Shown here in pieces: positions 7,617 through 16,159 of a DNA stretch of 56,589 nt. The stretch spans positions 1 through 56,589 of IMG/VR virus record IMGVR_UViG_3300049893_000970; one strand, written 5' to 3'. The position numbers and the translations under genes are program-made. Under the pieces are notes generated by a model that did no database searches, was not told where the DNA came from, and saw only the letters and a list, made by a program, of their open reading frames with translations. Source of the DNA: a virus. Positions within the stretch are counted from its first letter, which is position 1. Every line of letters begins with the position of its first letter.

Positions 7617-8101
7617 CCGTCGTCATCGACGTGGGCTGCGCGCGGCACGGCGGCGACTACTCCATCGAGCGGCTCATCGAGGAATACGACCCGCATGAGT
7701 TGTACGGCTTCGACCCGACCCTCGATGTCTCGACGTGGCCGACACCGATGCCTGACCGCCCAGTGATGTGCCTGCGAACAGTCGCCGCCTGGACCTACGA
7801 CGGCGAGGTCGGCTTCCGCGCGGATGGCCTCAACTCTTGGGTCACAGAACTGCGAGGCGCTCCGAAGGTGCCGTGCGTGGACCTCGCCCGCGTGGTGCGC
7901 GAGGTGGCGATACCCGACCACCTCGACGTGATCCTCAAGCTCGACGCCGAGGGCAGCGAGTACGACCTGCTCCGGCACCTGATGGCGACCGAGACGGACA
8001 GGCTTCTGACGCTCGCCGTGGTCGAGTGGCACGAGCCGGACCGAGGCCGCGCGCTGATCGAGGAGCAGTTCGCCGCGCCGATCAAGGAGTGGCCGTACTG
8101 A
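7613..8101 (+). CDS. FkbM-like methyltransferase
   Basis: The 162-aa protein starts with MTVVIDVGCARHGGDYSIE (motif I) and contains VILKLDAEGSEYDLLRHL, a segment typical of FkbM-family methyltransferases. Family members O-methylate sugars and polyketides. It directly follows another methyltransferase with ATGA overlap and precedes a glycosyltransferase-like gene, which favours sugar O-methylation. Confidence 0.78.
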   Translation: MTVVIDVGCARHGGDYSIERLIEEYDPHELYGFDPTLDVSTWPTPMPDRPVMCLRTVAAWTYDGEVGFRADGLNSWVTELRGAPKVPCVDLARVVREVAIPDHLDVILKLDAEGSEYDLLRHLMATETDRLLTLAVVEWHEPDRGRALIEEQFAAPIKEWPY

Positions 8102-8694
8102 ACGTCGCGGCGATCATCGTCACGCGCGGAGACCAGGACCTCGCCATCCGCGAGCGCATCCTGCCGTCGCTGCCCGAGGAGTGGGAGTGGCACGTGTGGG
8201 ACAACGAGGTCGAGGAGGACCTCGCCGTGTACGGGCGCTACGCCGCCATCCAGTGGACGGACGCCGAGTTGATCTACGTCCAGGACGACGACTGCGTGGT
8301 GAGCGATCCGAGGGCCATCGTGGACGCGTGGCGCGAGTGGCATGGGCGCGGCATCCCGAACGGCCACGTCGTCTGCAACATGCCGCAGGAGTTCCGGCAC
8401 GACTTCTACGAGGACCACGCGCTCGTCGGCTTCGGAGCAGCGTTCCACCGGGACGCGCCGCAGCGGGCGTTCGCTCGCTTCTTCGGCTCCGACACGGGCA
8501 ACCTGATCACGCGCGACCTCCAGCACTACTACCGCTGCTGCGACGTGGTGTTCACCGGCCTCACGCCGCGCGTGCTCGTCGACGTGCCATACGAGAACCT
8601 CCCGCACGCGTTCTATGAGACGCGGATGTGGAAGCAGCCCGAGCACCAGGCCGAGCGCGCGCGGATGCTGGACCTGGTCAGGCAACTCGCGTGA
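8089..8694 (+). CDS. Glycosyltransferase-like protein
   Basis: The likely start is GTG 8089 (MAVLNVAAIIVTRGDQ), overlapping the FkbM gene by 13 bases; upstream sequence in this frame is a shadow of that gene. The N-terminal strand leads to IYVQDDDCVVSD, an acidic motif resembling the GT-A metal site. A His-rich middle (FYEDHALVGFGAAFHRD) may form the acceptor region. Length is 201 aa. Distant from standard GT2 enzymes, so the specific family is uncertain. Confidence 0.65.
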   Translation: MAVLNVAAIIVTRGDQDLAIRERILPSLPEEWEWHVWDNEVEEDLAVYGRYAAIQWTDAELIYVQDDDCVVSDPRAIVDAWREWHGRGIPNGHVVCNMPQEFRHDFYEDHALVGFGAAFHRDAPQRAFARFFGSDTGNLITRDLQHYYRCCDVVFTGLTPRVLVDVPYENLPHAFYETRMWKQPEHQAERARMLDLVRQLA

Positions 8695-8912
8695 CCGCAG
8701 AGATCGACTACGTGGGCGTACGCGAGTTCGTGGCGCTGATCCTCGCGCAGCGGTGGGAGCCGCGCGGCGCGAACGAGTACATCCGCCTGTCGATGATGCC
8801 GGGACTGTTGCCGCCCCTTCCCGCCGGGATCCTGCTCGACAGGACGTACGGGTTCGACCCCGACGGGATGATGGATGTGCGGCTCAAGCGGCTGCGTGGC
8901 TGGCGGCTGTGA
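8691..8912 (+). CDS. Hypothetical protein
   Basis: The GTG at 8691 overlaps the preceding stop and gives a 73-aa protein (MTAEIDYVGVREFVALILAQ). It has one amphipathic helix and a Leu/Pro-rich middle. It lies between two glycosyltransferase genes; function is unknown. Confidence 0.55.
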   Translation: MTAEIDYVGVREFVALILAQRWEPRGANEYIRLSMMPGLLPPLPAGILLDRTYGFDPDGMMDVRLKRLRGWRL

Positions 8913-9664
8913 ACGTCGAGATCATCTTCACCGCCTGGAACCGGCTCGCCTTCACCGAGGCGAGCTTCCGGCTGCTCGGCGAGAACACCGATTGGGAGCG
9001 GGTGGACAGGCTGGTCGTCTACGACGATGGCTCCGAGGACGGCACGCGCGAGTTCCTGGAGGTCGCTGGCGCTGACGTGGGCGTGCCGGGATACGAGATC
9101 CGGGACGGCGGCTGGCGCTCGCTCGGCGCGACGATGAACGACGCCATCGCGCTCACCGAGGCGGACGCGATCATCAAGATCGACAACGACATCGCGCTGC
9201 CTCCGGGCTGGCTGGAACGCCTGCTCGCCGTGGCCGAGCGCCACCCGAAGTACGCCCTGATCGGCATGGAGGCGGGCTGGACCGGGAGCTACGTGGGTCT
9301 GCGCCGACCGCGCGAGTACGCGATCACGAAGGCTCGGCACATCGGCGGCATCGGCCTCATGCGCGTACGCGCCTTCGAGACGCGCCGTCCGCTGCCGCTC
9401 TCGCTCGGCAAGAACGGCCGGGCCGGATTTACGATCTGGCAGCACCGCTACCACGTCCCGGCGGGATGGGTGACACCCGATCTGCCGGTGGTGCAGTTCG
9501 ACCGCATCCCGGTCGAGCCGTGGGCCAGCCTCTCGCATCACTACGTCGAGGCGGGGTGGGCGCGCCCGTGGCCGCCGTACGAGCACGACATGGCTCCGTG
9601 GTGGGACTGGATCCCGAGCGAGGTGCAGCAGCAGGCAGAGCACGCGGTGAAGGCGCTGGCATGA
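8909..9664 (+). CDS. Glycosyltransferase family 2-like protein
   Basis: This 251-aa protein has the core GT2 pattern: an N-terminal strand (VEIIFTAWNR), the nucleotide-binding VVYDDGSEDGT, and the metal-binding AIIKIDNDIALPPGW (DND). The C-terminal third is Trp- and Pro-rich. I chose GTG 8909, which overlaps the preceding stop. It probably acts in the cytoplasm on a phage or host acceptor. Donor sugar unknown. Confidence 0.88.
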   Translation: MNVEIIFTAWNRLAFTEASFRLLGENTDWERVDRLVVYDDGSEDGTREFLEVAGADVGVPGYEIRDGGWRSLGATMNDAIALTEADAIIKIDNDIALPPGWLERLLAVAERHPKYALIGMEAGWTGSYVGLRRPREYAITKARHIGGIGLMRVRAFETRRPLPLSLGKNGRAGFTIWQHRYHVPAGWVTPDLPVVQFDRIPVEPWASLSHHYVEAGWARPWPPYEHDMAPWWDWIPSEVQQQAEHAVKALA

Positions 9665-10398
9665 AGGTCGTGGCCTCGGCCATCGTGCGCAACGAGGCTG
9701 GCCGCTACCTCGACCTCTGGCTCGACCACCTGCTCGCGTTCTGCGACGAGGTCCGGTTGCTCGATGACGGCTCGACCGACGACACCTGGGAGATCGCATC
9801 GCGCGAGGGCGTGGCGATCACGGCGAACGAGGGTCCGGCGTTCTTCGAGTACGAGTCCGAGGCGCGGAACGCACTCCTGCGCTGGACGATGGAGGGCCAG
9901 CCCGACTACGTCCTCGCCATCGACGCCGACGAGTTCATCGGCGACACCGAGGAGCTTCGCAAGGCGGTGCTCGACGGCCACCCGGTCTACTCGCTCACCA
10001 TGCGCGAGGCGTGGAAGGTGGACGGCACCCGACTCGGCCTGCGCATCGACGGACTGTGGGGCGACCGCCGCTGCCCGATCCTCTGGCAGGCACCACGCGC
10101 GTTGCGCGGTAGCCGCTGGCAGATCCCACGCCGGAAGCTTGCGTGCGGGCGCGAGCCGATAGCAGTGCGCGGGCAGCGCGGCGTGCAGACGGGCATCGGC
10201 ATCTACCACTTCGGCTGGACGCGGGAGCGCGAGCGCGTCGCCCGAGCCGAGCGCTATTTCGAGCACGACCGTGGGCGCTTCCACGCCGATAAGCACCTCC
10301 AGTCCATCCTCTGGACGGACGAGCAGGTGAAGCTCCGGTGGGTGCGCTGGCCGACTTCGATCCCGGCGGCGGTCGGTGGACGAGCGACGGATTCCTGA
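9661..10398 (+). CDS. Glycosyltransferase family 2-like protein
   Basis: The 245-aa product shows a second, clear GT2 fold: MKVVASAIVRNEAGRYLDLW at the start, LLDDGSTDDTWE, and the metal motif VLAIDADEF. The ...RNEA...L..WL.H.. opening resembles the GT2 group that modifies surface polysaccharides. It is the last enzyme in the 4.8-10.4 kb cassette. Confidence 0.88.
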   Translation: MKVVASAIVRNEAGRYLDLWLDHLLAFCDEVRLLDDGSTDDTWEIASREGVAITANEGPAFFEYESEARNALLRWTMEGQPDYVLAIDADEFIGDTEELRKAVLDGHPVYSLTMREAWKVDGTRLGLRIDGLWGDRRCPILWQAPRALRGSRWQIPRRKLACGREPIAVRGQRGVQTGIGIYHFGWTRERERVARAERYFEHDRGRFHADKHLQSILWTDEQVKLRWVRWPTSIPAAVGGRATDS

Positions 10399-10489
10399 AG
10401 GCAGTGGCTGCGCGCTGGCGGTGCTGGTCTCGCTCGCGCTGTACGCGATCCTCGCGGCCGTCATACTGCTGGTCGTGAAGTGGGCATGA
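10376..10489 (+). CDS. 37-aa single-pass membrane peptide
   Basis: A GTG at 10376 inside the end of the preceding gene opens a frame ending at a TGA that overlaps the next ATG. The product has a short charged head (MDERRIPEGS), then an uninterrupted hydrophobic run (LAVLVSLALYAILAAVILLV) and KWA. That is one transmembrane helix with a tiny tail. Function is unknown; the ATGA junction supports it. Confidence 0.5.
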   Translation: MDERRIPEGSGCALAVLVSLALYAILAAVILLVVKWA

Positions 10490-10869
10490 GCATGGACGCG
10501 GTGAAGGCGTCGGCTGCCGACAAGCGAGCGCAGCACGAGGCGAAGCTCCAACGGCAGATGCTCGACTGGATCGAGGTCGTGAAGCCGCAGCGCGGGAACA
10601 TCCTGGTGCTGCGCCTGCCCGAGGACCGGTTCCTGACGCCTGGCACGCCGCCCGAGGAGGCGACCCCGGAGAAGGTCGGCTCGATGAACGCGGGGATGCG
10701 GATGCTCCAGACGCTCGCGGACAACCTCGACACGCTCGGCGTGCGCGTGGCCGGGGCGGTCATCCTCGGCGAGGGCATGACGCTGGAGGCGATGATGCCG
10801 CCGCCAGCGCCCGGTCAGGAGACGCGCCGCCAGTCGGGGCTGGTGCTACCGCCCGGGACGAGGGTGTGA
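10486..10869 (+). CDS. Hypothetical protein
   Basis: This 127-aa protein starts at the ATG overlapping the preceding stop. The first 45 residues are a charged helix (KASAADKRAQHEAKLQRQML). A later part has repeated Met residues and a helical segment (MRMLQTLADNLDTLGVRVAG). I recognise no family. Confidence 0.6.
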   Translation: MSMDAVKASAADKRAQHEAKLQRQMLDWIEVVKPQRGNILVLRLPEDRFLTPGTPPEEATPEKVGSMNAGMRMLQTLADNLDTLGVRVAGAVILGEGMTLEAMMPPPAPGQETRRQSGLVLPPGTRV

Positions 10870-11051
10870 TGACGCGACCCTGGAACGACCGACTGCTGAA
10901 CGACGACCACACGGAGATTCCGGTCGTCCGTCCATCAAGCTACGGGTACGCACAGCCGCTCGCAGGCCCGCCGTCGCGCAAGCGCAAGCGGCCGCTCGGC
11001 TTCGTTGCCCATCAGACGAAGAAGCCGCGGCGAATCCGCAAGCCGAAGTGA
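10866..11051 (+). CDS. Small basic protein
   Basis: The 61-aa product starts at GTG 10866 (or ATG 10869) and becomes strongly basic at the C-terminus (SRKRKRPLGF, then KKPRRIRKPK). It may bind nucleic acid or be disordered. It is coupled to genes on both sides; no family was recognised. Confidence 0.5.
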   Translation: MMTRPWNDRLLNDDHTEIPVVRPSSYGYAQPLAGPPSRKRKRPLGFVAHQTKKPRRIRKPK

Positions 11052-11350
11052 TCCCGGACGTCTGGGAGTTCGCGCTGCTCGCGCTCGCCGCCTTCCGCGT
11101 GTGGAAGCTCGTCGGCGACGACGCGGTGCTCGACCGCCCGCGCGACTGGGCGCTCGCCAGGTTGGAGGAGCGCGCGGGCTGGCTCGACTACTTCATCACC
11201 TGCCCGTGGTGCGCAGGATTCTGGATCGCGCTCGCGTGGTGGCTGGCGTGGCTGGCGCTCCCATACGCCGCGGTCGTCGCGGCGGTGCCGTTCGCGCTGT
11301 CCGCCGCCGTTGGCTACCTCGGCGTGGGCATCGACCGCCTGGAGGAGTAG
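11048..11350 (+). CDS. DUF1360-like membrane protein
   Basis: The 100-aa protein resembles small phage and bacterial DUF1360 proteins: an N-terminal helix with AAFRVWKLVGDDAVLDRPRD, then a C-x-x-C pair in FITCPWCAGFW and two hydrophobic helices. It should lie in the membrane. The biochemical role of the family is not known to me. Confidence 0.7.
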   Translation: MIPDVWEFALLALAAFRVWKLVGDDAVLDRPRDWALARLEERAGWLDYFITCPWCAGFWIALAWWLAWLALPYAAVVAAVPFALSAAVGYLGVGIDRLEE

Positions 11351-11360
11351 CGGCAGGGAC

Positions 11361-11388
11361 TTGACTTCCCCGTGGCAAGTGGCGGGAT
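11361..11388 (+). promoter_or_regulatory. Degenerate copy of the TTGACT promoter
   Basis: TTGACT (11361-11366) is followed by a 16-base spacer ending AAGTGG, as in the strong promoters of this phage. The -10 position is CGGGAT instead of TAGAGT, and no GCC-ATG follows at the usual distance. It may be a decayed or weak promoter. Confidence 0.3.
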
Positions 11389-11560
11389 CGCTGGCACGCC
11401 CCGCGTCACCACCGGCTACCACGGCAATCCCAACGGCATCCGCTTCCGCGTCCTGAGCCTCGACGGCGAGCGCGACTGGTACGAGGGCACCGAGTTCGTG
11501 GTGCTCGCCTCCGCAGTGGATTGGGAGCACTGGAGCACGCGAGAGGAGGTCAATGCATGA
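11372..11560 (+). CDS. Hypothetical protein
   Basis: A 62-aa frame from GTG 11372 contains plausible beta-strand residues (GIRFRVLSLDGERDWYEGTEF). The start lies inside the degenerate promoter element, so the true start is uncertain. It is the last gene before a terminator hairpin. Confidence 0.5.
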   Translation: MASGGIAGTPRVTTGYHGNPNGIRFRVLSLDGERDWYEGTEFVVLASAVDWEHWSTREEVNA

Positions 11561-11585
11561 CGCGCAGACGCCATAGCCAAGCACC

Positions 11586-11610
11586 AGCGACCGCCCGCGT
11601 GGCGGTCGCT
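11586..11610 (+). terminator. Hairpin terminator before the head operon
   Basis: A perfect 10-bp stem, AGCGACCGCC / GGCGGTCGCT, encloses a 5-base loop. No T-run follows, as is common in high-GC bacteria. It separates the sugar-modification cassette from the portal operon. Confidence 0.6.
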
Positions 11611-11624
11611 GCACTGTCGGGGGC

Positions 11625-11654
11625 TAGGCAACCGACCGCCGCGCGCTCTACGAT
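11625..11654 (+). promoter_or_regulatory. Possible head-operon promoter
   Basis: TAGGCA (11625-11630) and TACGAT (11649-11654) are 18 bases apart, directly after a terminator hairpin and before the 49-aa gene and portal. The same TACGATGC string recurs at 17287 ahead of the capsid gene. The match to a sigma-70-type consensus is moderate. Confidence 0.4.
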
Positions 11655-11690
11655 GCCTGCGCTGACACCGGGCGTCGGAGGAGGTTCATC

Positions 11691-11840
11691 GTGGGTTGTG
11701 GCTGTGGGAAGACGAGGGAGGAACGGAACGCAGAGCGCGAGGCGCGTGCTCAACGCATCCGCGTAGCACGCGAGGAGGCATCGGCTCGTCGAGCAGAGCG
11801 GATAGCCGCGGCGAAGGCCGCTCAGACGAAGGCGGCGTAG
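11691..11840 (+). CDS. Small Cys-containing charged protein (49 aa)
   Basis: The GTG start has an excellent ribosome site (GGAGGAGG, 6 bases upstream). The product begins MGCGCGKTREERNAEREA and continues as a charged Arg/Ala/Glu helix to the end, likely a coiled coil. The two Cys at the N-terminus could bind metal. It lies just before the portal; function is unknown. Confidence 0.65.
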   Translation: MGCGCGKTREERNAEREARAQRIRVAREEASARRAERIAAAKAAQTKAA

Positions 11841-11843
11841 CTG

Positions 11844-13745
11844 ATGGCCACTCGCGCCGCCCGCAAACCACGCGAGCGCGGCATCACCATGATGGTGCCG
11901 AAGGCGATCACCGCGTCCGCTGCTCGCGCGACGTCGCTGCCGAAGGCGAACTCATCGTCCCGCACGCCGCAGTGGCAGATGGACGCGCTCGCCTACTACG
12001 ACCAGATCGGCGCGGTCCGCTACGCCGCTCAGTTCGCCGCCCGCACGCTTGCCAAGCTCCGCTGGTACCCCGCCGTCCGCGACGAGAACGGCGAGGTCAC
12101 CGAGTCCGACGACGACACGCTCACCAGCCTGTTCGAGCGCGTGCAGGATCCGGGTGGTGGGCGGTCGATGATGTTCGCCACCTTCGGACAACTCGACTTC
12201 CTCTGCGGCGAGTGCTACCTGCTCTGGTCGCAGGCGGATCCCGAGGAGCCGGACTCCGAGGAGACGTGGGAGATCGTCTCCACGCTGGAGATGCGCAAGC
12301 AGGGCAAGAAGGGCGGGCAGCCGCTCTGGCACCGCATCACCGCCCCCGGGCTGACGCCCCAGGAACTCGTGGAGGCGGACGACGAGGACTTCGAACCGGT
12401 GGGCGACAACGTGCTCGTCTACCGCTGGTGGCGTCGGCATCCGGCGTACTCGCAGATGGCCGACTCGCCCATGCGCTCCGTGCTCGCCGAGTGCGAGGAG
12501 ATCGTTCGCTCGACGCACTCGATCAACGCCCGTCTGATCTCGCGCCTCGCCGGGCCGGGCATCCTGGCCATCCCCGCCTCCTGGTCGCTGAAGCCGCTGC
12601 AGCAGGTCGTCGGCGAGGAGAACCCGGAGGAGGATCCGTTCCAGGCGCGGCTGACCACGGCGATGATCACGGCCATCTCGAAGCCGGGCAGCGCGGAGTC
12701 CGTCGCTCCCATCGTGATCCGCGTCCCCGACGAGCAGACAGACCGCGCGCACCTCTACAAGATTTGGGAGCCGAGCGAGGTCATCCGCGAGCTAGAGCTT
12801 CGGGAGAAGGCGCTCCAGCGCTTCGCAGTCGGCGTGGACATGCCGCCCGAGAAGGTGATGGGCCTCTCCACGTCCGGCACGCAGCACTGGAACGCGTGGA
12901 TGGTCGATGAGGACGCGTGGGCGCACATCGACCCGGTGGCGCAGGCGCTCGCCGACAACCTGGCGTCGAGCTACCTACGCCCGGCGGCGAAGGACGAGGG
13001 CTTCGCCGACTGGCAGTCCGTCACGGTCGGCTACGACCCGGCAGCGGTACTCGCCAACCCGGACGGGTTCGCCGACGCACTCAAGATGTACGAGGCGCGG
13101 GCAGTCGGGAAGGCGTACCTGCGGGCAGCCGGGAACGCGCAGGACAAGGACGCCATGACCGACGAGGAACTGGAGGAGTCGCTGTTCGTCGCCACGCACA
13201 TCCAGGTCGACGTCTCGAACGGCGCGATGGGGGAGCCGCAGGCCCGTCCGACGATCACGCCCGTGCCCGCGACCGAGCAGCAGCCGCCGACTCCGAACGG
13301 TCGCCCGCCGACCGGCGAGGACACGCCTCGCGCGGCCCCGGCTCCACCCGATGGGATGAACGCCTCCGCGTACCTCATCCTCGGTGCAGCCACGGCCACC
13401 CTGGAGGAGATCCGCTCGCGCGTCGGCACGCGGTTGCGGAACCACCTGCAAGGCCGTTGCCAGGAGTGCCTCGCCGCCGTGGACGGCGTCCGCTCAGGGC
13501 TGGTGGCAGCCACGCTTGGTCCCGAGCGGGTACTGGAACACGGCCCCGACCTCGTCGGCCTCGTCATCGACGGCGGGCGCAACTTCGTGGAGGCGGCGAC
13601 TCGCATGGGCGTCAGCTACACGCAGGCGCAGGCGCTAGCCGAGGTGCTGGAGATGCACGCGATCTCGACCATCTACGAGCGCACGCCGGACCTCCCGGCT
13701 GGCTTCCTGGGTCGGGTGAAGGCACTCAGCGGAGTGGCTGCATGA
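11844..13745 (+). CDS. Portal protein
   Basis: The 633-aa protein is in the portal position, following the terminase region and preceding a MuF-like protein. It has the typical SPP1/HK97-type composition: an N-terminal region with WQMDALAYYDQIGAVRYAAQF, a clip/stem part with GVDMPPEKVMGLSTSGTQHW, and a long Pro/Thr-rich stretch near residues 470-500. The portal dodecamer forms the DNA entry pore at one capsid vertex and the base for the tail. Its stop overlaps the MuF start by ATGA. Confidence 0.85.
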   Translation: MATRAARKPRERGITMMVPKAITASAARATSLPKANSSSRTPQWQMDALAYYDQIGAVRYAAQFAARTLAKLRWYPAVRDENGEVTESDDDTLTSLFERVQDPGGGRSMMFATFGQLDFLCGECYLLWSQADPEEPDSEETWEIVSTLEMRKQGKKGGQPLWHRITAPGLTPQELVEADDEDFEPVGDNVLVYRWWRRHPAYSQMADSPMRSVLAECEEIVRSTHSINARLISRLAGPGILAIPASWSLKPLQQVVGEENPEEDPFQARLTTAMITAISKPGSAESVAPIVIRVPDEQTDRAHLYKIWEPSEVIRELELREKALQRFAVGVDMPPEKVMGLSTSGTQHWNAWMVDEDAWAHIDPVAQALADNLASSYLRPAAKDEGFADWQSVTVGYDPAAVLANPDGFADALKMYEARAVGKAYLRAAGNAQDKDAMTDEELEESLFVATHIQVDVSNGAMGEPQARPTITPVPATEQQPPTPNGRPPTGEDTPRAAPAPPDGMNASAYLILGAATATLEEIRSRVGTRLRNHLQGRCQECLAAVDGVRSGLVAATLGPERVLEHGPDLVGLVIDGGRNFVEAATRMGVSYTQAQALAEVLEMHAISTIYERTPDLPAGFLGRVKALSGVAA

Positions 13746-16159
13746 CGCCAGCGCAACTGAACGCGATCACGGCGCAGGTCGCAGAGGACCTCGCCGACGC
13801 CCACGAGCCGCTGGCGGCCGCGTACGAGCGCATCCTGCGCGGCGCAGGGCGGAGGATGGCCAGACGACTGCGCGCGCGCGCGGTGGCGCTCACGGCGGCT
13901 CTGGTGCCGCCTGACGAGGACGAGGTCGTCCCTGACCTGCAGACACAGATCGACAGGCAGACGCGGCGCGAGCGCGACGCGCTGATCCGGATGCTGGCGG
14001 CGGCGTACGAGGCGCACGAGATCGCCTGGGACATCCACGGCAACTTCACGGCGGAGCTTCTGGAGAAGGTAGGAGCGCACGCGAGCTTCGCCGTCGACGC
14101 CGAACTGCGTGCCGTCTACCGCGACGTGATCCAGGCGGCAGCAGAGGAGGGACTCAGCATCCCGCACACCGCCCGTGAGATCGTCAGCGCCGTGGACGGG
14201 CTGGCCGGATACCGGGCGACCGCCCTGGCGCGCACGGACATGATCGGGCTGGCGAACGGCGCGAGCCAGACGGCGGCGACCGAGGCCTTCGCCGGACGCG
14301 AGGACGTGACGAAGGTGTGGCTGGCGACCGACGACGAGCGGACACGCGAGACGCACGTCGAGGCGAACGGCCAGGAGGTCTCGCTCAACGAGTTCTTCGA
14401 CGTGGGCGGCTACGAGATGCTCTACCCGGGCGACCCGGACGGGCCGGACGAGGAGGTCATCAACTGCCGCTGCACGGTCATCTACTCGGGCGGCGGCGGT
14501 GCGCAGGAGGAGGAGGCAGCGACTGCAACGGCCTCTGCCGTCCGTCCTGATGCCTACGCTGCCGAGACGGTGCCCTGGCACATCGAGGAGAACCACACCG
14601 GCTGTCCAGACGGGCGGCCGTTCGCTGTCGTCAAGGATGACGACGGCGAGGTCGAAGGCTGCCACGCAACCCGAGCGGAGGCCGCCATCTGGTCGTTCGA
14701 GGCGCTGTACGCACAGGAGGCTGACATGAGCACAACTGCGGCAGAACCCCTGGCGGTCACGATCACCGTCGAGGACGACTCACACCCGAACCTGACGGAG
14801 GCGCGACGGCGCACCCCGTGGGAGGGCATCCTTGCCATCGCCGGATCGCCTACCAGCGATGGCCGCTACCTGATCCCTGGGGAGATCGGCCAGCGCGACC
14901 TGCCGCTGCCGCTCGCTGCCAGCCACGAGGACCAGCACGCCACCGAGACGGTCGGTCGCATCGAGGTCATCGAGCACATCTCGCTGGCGGACTTCGAGAA
15001 GGAGGGCTGGACGCTTCCGGACGACCTGCCCGCTCAGGCGGTCGTGATCTGGGGCGAGGGCACCTTCGACGGGTCGCCCGCAGCAGACGACGCGCTGCGC
15101 GCGCTGGAGAACGGTGTCGGCGTCAGCCTCGACCTGCCGATGGACAGGCAGGCGCTCATCGACGCGACCACCTTCGAGGAGGTGGATCCGCGCACGCTGG
15201 ACGACGAGGTCATGCTCGGGCTGATGTTCGGGATGGTGCCCGAGGGCTACCTGCGCGGGATCGCGGGGAAGATTGGCGGGCTGTCGCTGGCGAGCATCTC
15301 AGCGTTCGAGGAGACGACGATCCGCATCACGGACTCGACGGCGGTCGTCGCGTCCGGTTTCGCTCTGAGAACGCGCGACCTCGGCACGAGCATCGGCGGT
15401 CTGGAGTACGCGGAGGATTCGATCCAGCTACCGCTCGTCGCCAGCGCCGCTCCCCTGGAGCCGCCGCGCGAGTGGTTCTTCATGGACGAGCCGGACGAGC
15501 CGACGCCCATCACGATCACTGCGGACGGCAGGGTCTACGGGCACCTCGCGCTCTGGAACACGTGCCACGCCGGGCGCGCGAACGGGGCGTACTCGTCCTG
15601 CATGTTCGCGCCGCACTCGCCCTCGGGCTACAAGCAGTTTCACCTCGGCGCGATCCTCTGCGACGACGGATCCGAGGTCGCCATCGGCCGCATGACCATC
15701 GGCACCGGGCACGCCCCGCTGCACCTGAACGCGGCGGCTGCTCGTCGCCACTACGACCACTCCGGCACCTGCGTCGCGTTCGTGCGGGCGAAGGACGGGG
15801 TGTTCGGGATCTGGATCTGCGGCACGCTGAAGTCCGACGCCACCGCCGAGGCGATTCGGGACCTGCGGGCCTGCCCGCCCTCGGGCGACTGGCGCGCGGT
15901 GGACGGCACGCTGGAGCTACAGGCGGCGCTCGCCGTCAACGTGCCCGGCTACGCAGTCCCGCGCTCGCAACTCGCGCTCGCTGCGAGCGGCGACGTGCTG
16001 GACATCGCCACGCTGATCCTGAGCGCTCCGGACGAGAAGGACATGCACGAGGCGATGCGCGCAGAACACGCACTGCTCGACGTGGACATGCTCGTCGAGA
16101 TGGGCGCTGCAGGCGGCCCGTTCGTGACGAAGATCGCTCGCTCGCTCGCCGCCAAGTAG
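13742..16159 (+). CDS. MuF-like minor capsid protein fused to capsid maturation protease-like domain
   Basis: The ATG at 13742 overlaps the portal stop; upstream sequence in this frame is a shadow of the portal gene. The 805-aa product has a MuF-type N-terminal domain ending at the family signature NCRC (N241-C244) after a DVGGYEMLYPGDPDGPDEE segment. The remainder (from about residue 330) has the beta-rich character expected of the protease/scaffold part of actinophage MuF-protease fusions, including GHLALWNTCHAG and SPSGYKQFHLGAI. An in-frame ATG at 14726 (M329) is preceded by AGGAGG, so the C-terminal part may also be made separately. Catalytic residues of the protease could not be assigned. 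Confidence 0.75.
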   Translation: MTPAQLNAITAQVAEDLADAHEPLAAAYERILRGAGRRMARRLRARAVALTAALVPPDEDEVVPDLQTQIDRQTRRERDALIRMLAAAYEAHEIAWDIHGNFTAELLEKVGAHASFAVDAELRAVYRDVIQAAAEEGLSIPHTAREIVSAVDGLAGYRATALARTDMIGLANGASQTAATEAFAGREDVTKVWLATDDERTRETHVEANGQEVSLNEFFDVGGYEMLYPGDPDGPDEEVINCRCTVIYSGGGGAQEEEAATATASAVRPDAYAAETVPWHIEENHTGCPDGRPFAVVKDDDGEVEGCHATRAEAAIWSFEALYAQEADMSTTAAEPLAVTITVEDDSHPNLTEARRRTPWEGILAIAGSPTSDGRYLIPGEIGQRDLPLPLAASHEDQHATETVGRIEVIEHISLADFEKEGWTLPDDLPAQAVVIWGEGTFDGSPAADDALRALENGVGVSLDLPMDRQALIDATTFEEVDPRTLDDEVMLGLMFGMVPEGYLRGIAGKIGGLSLASISAFEETTIRITDSTAVVASGFALRTRDLGTSIGGLEYAEDSIQLPLVASAAPLEPPREWFFMDEPDEPTPITITADGRVYGHLALWNTCHAGRANGAYSSCMFAPHSPSGYKQFHLGAILCDDGSEVAIGRMTIGTGHAPLHLNAAAARRHYDHSGTCVAFVRAKDGVFGIWICGTLKSDATAEAIRDLRACPPSGDWRAVDGTLELQAALAVNVPGYAVPRSQLALAASGDVLDIATLILSAPDEKDMHEAMRAEHALLDVDMLVEMGAAGGPFVTKIARSLAAK

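Noticed and set aside
7768-8088. Longer start for the glycosyltransferase-like gene at 8089
   Set aside because: That part is an Arg-rich off-frame reading of the FkbM gene.
11557-11690. Gene between the terminator and the 49-aa protein
   Set aside because: The open frame runs through the terminator hairpin and is low-complexity; no ribosome site supports it.
12917-13741. Longer start for the MuF fusion
   Set aside because: The upstream part is an off-frame translation of the portal gene; ATG 13742 overlaps the portal stop.
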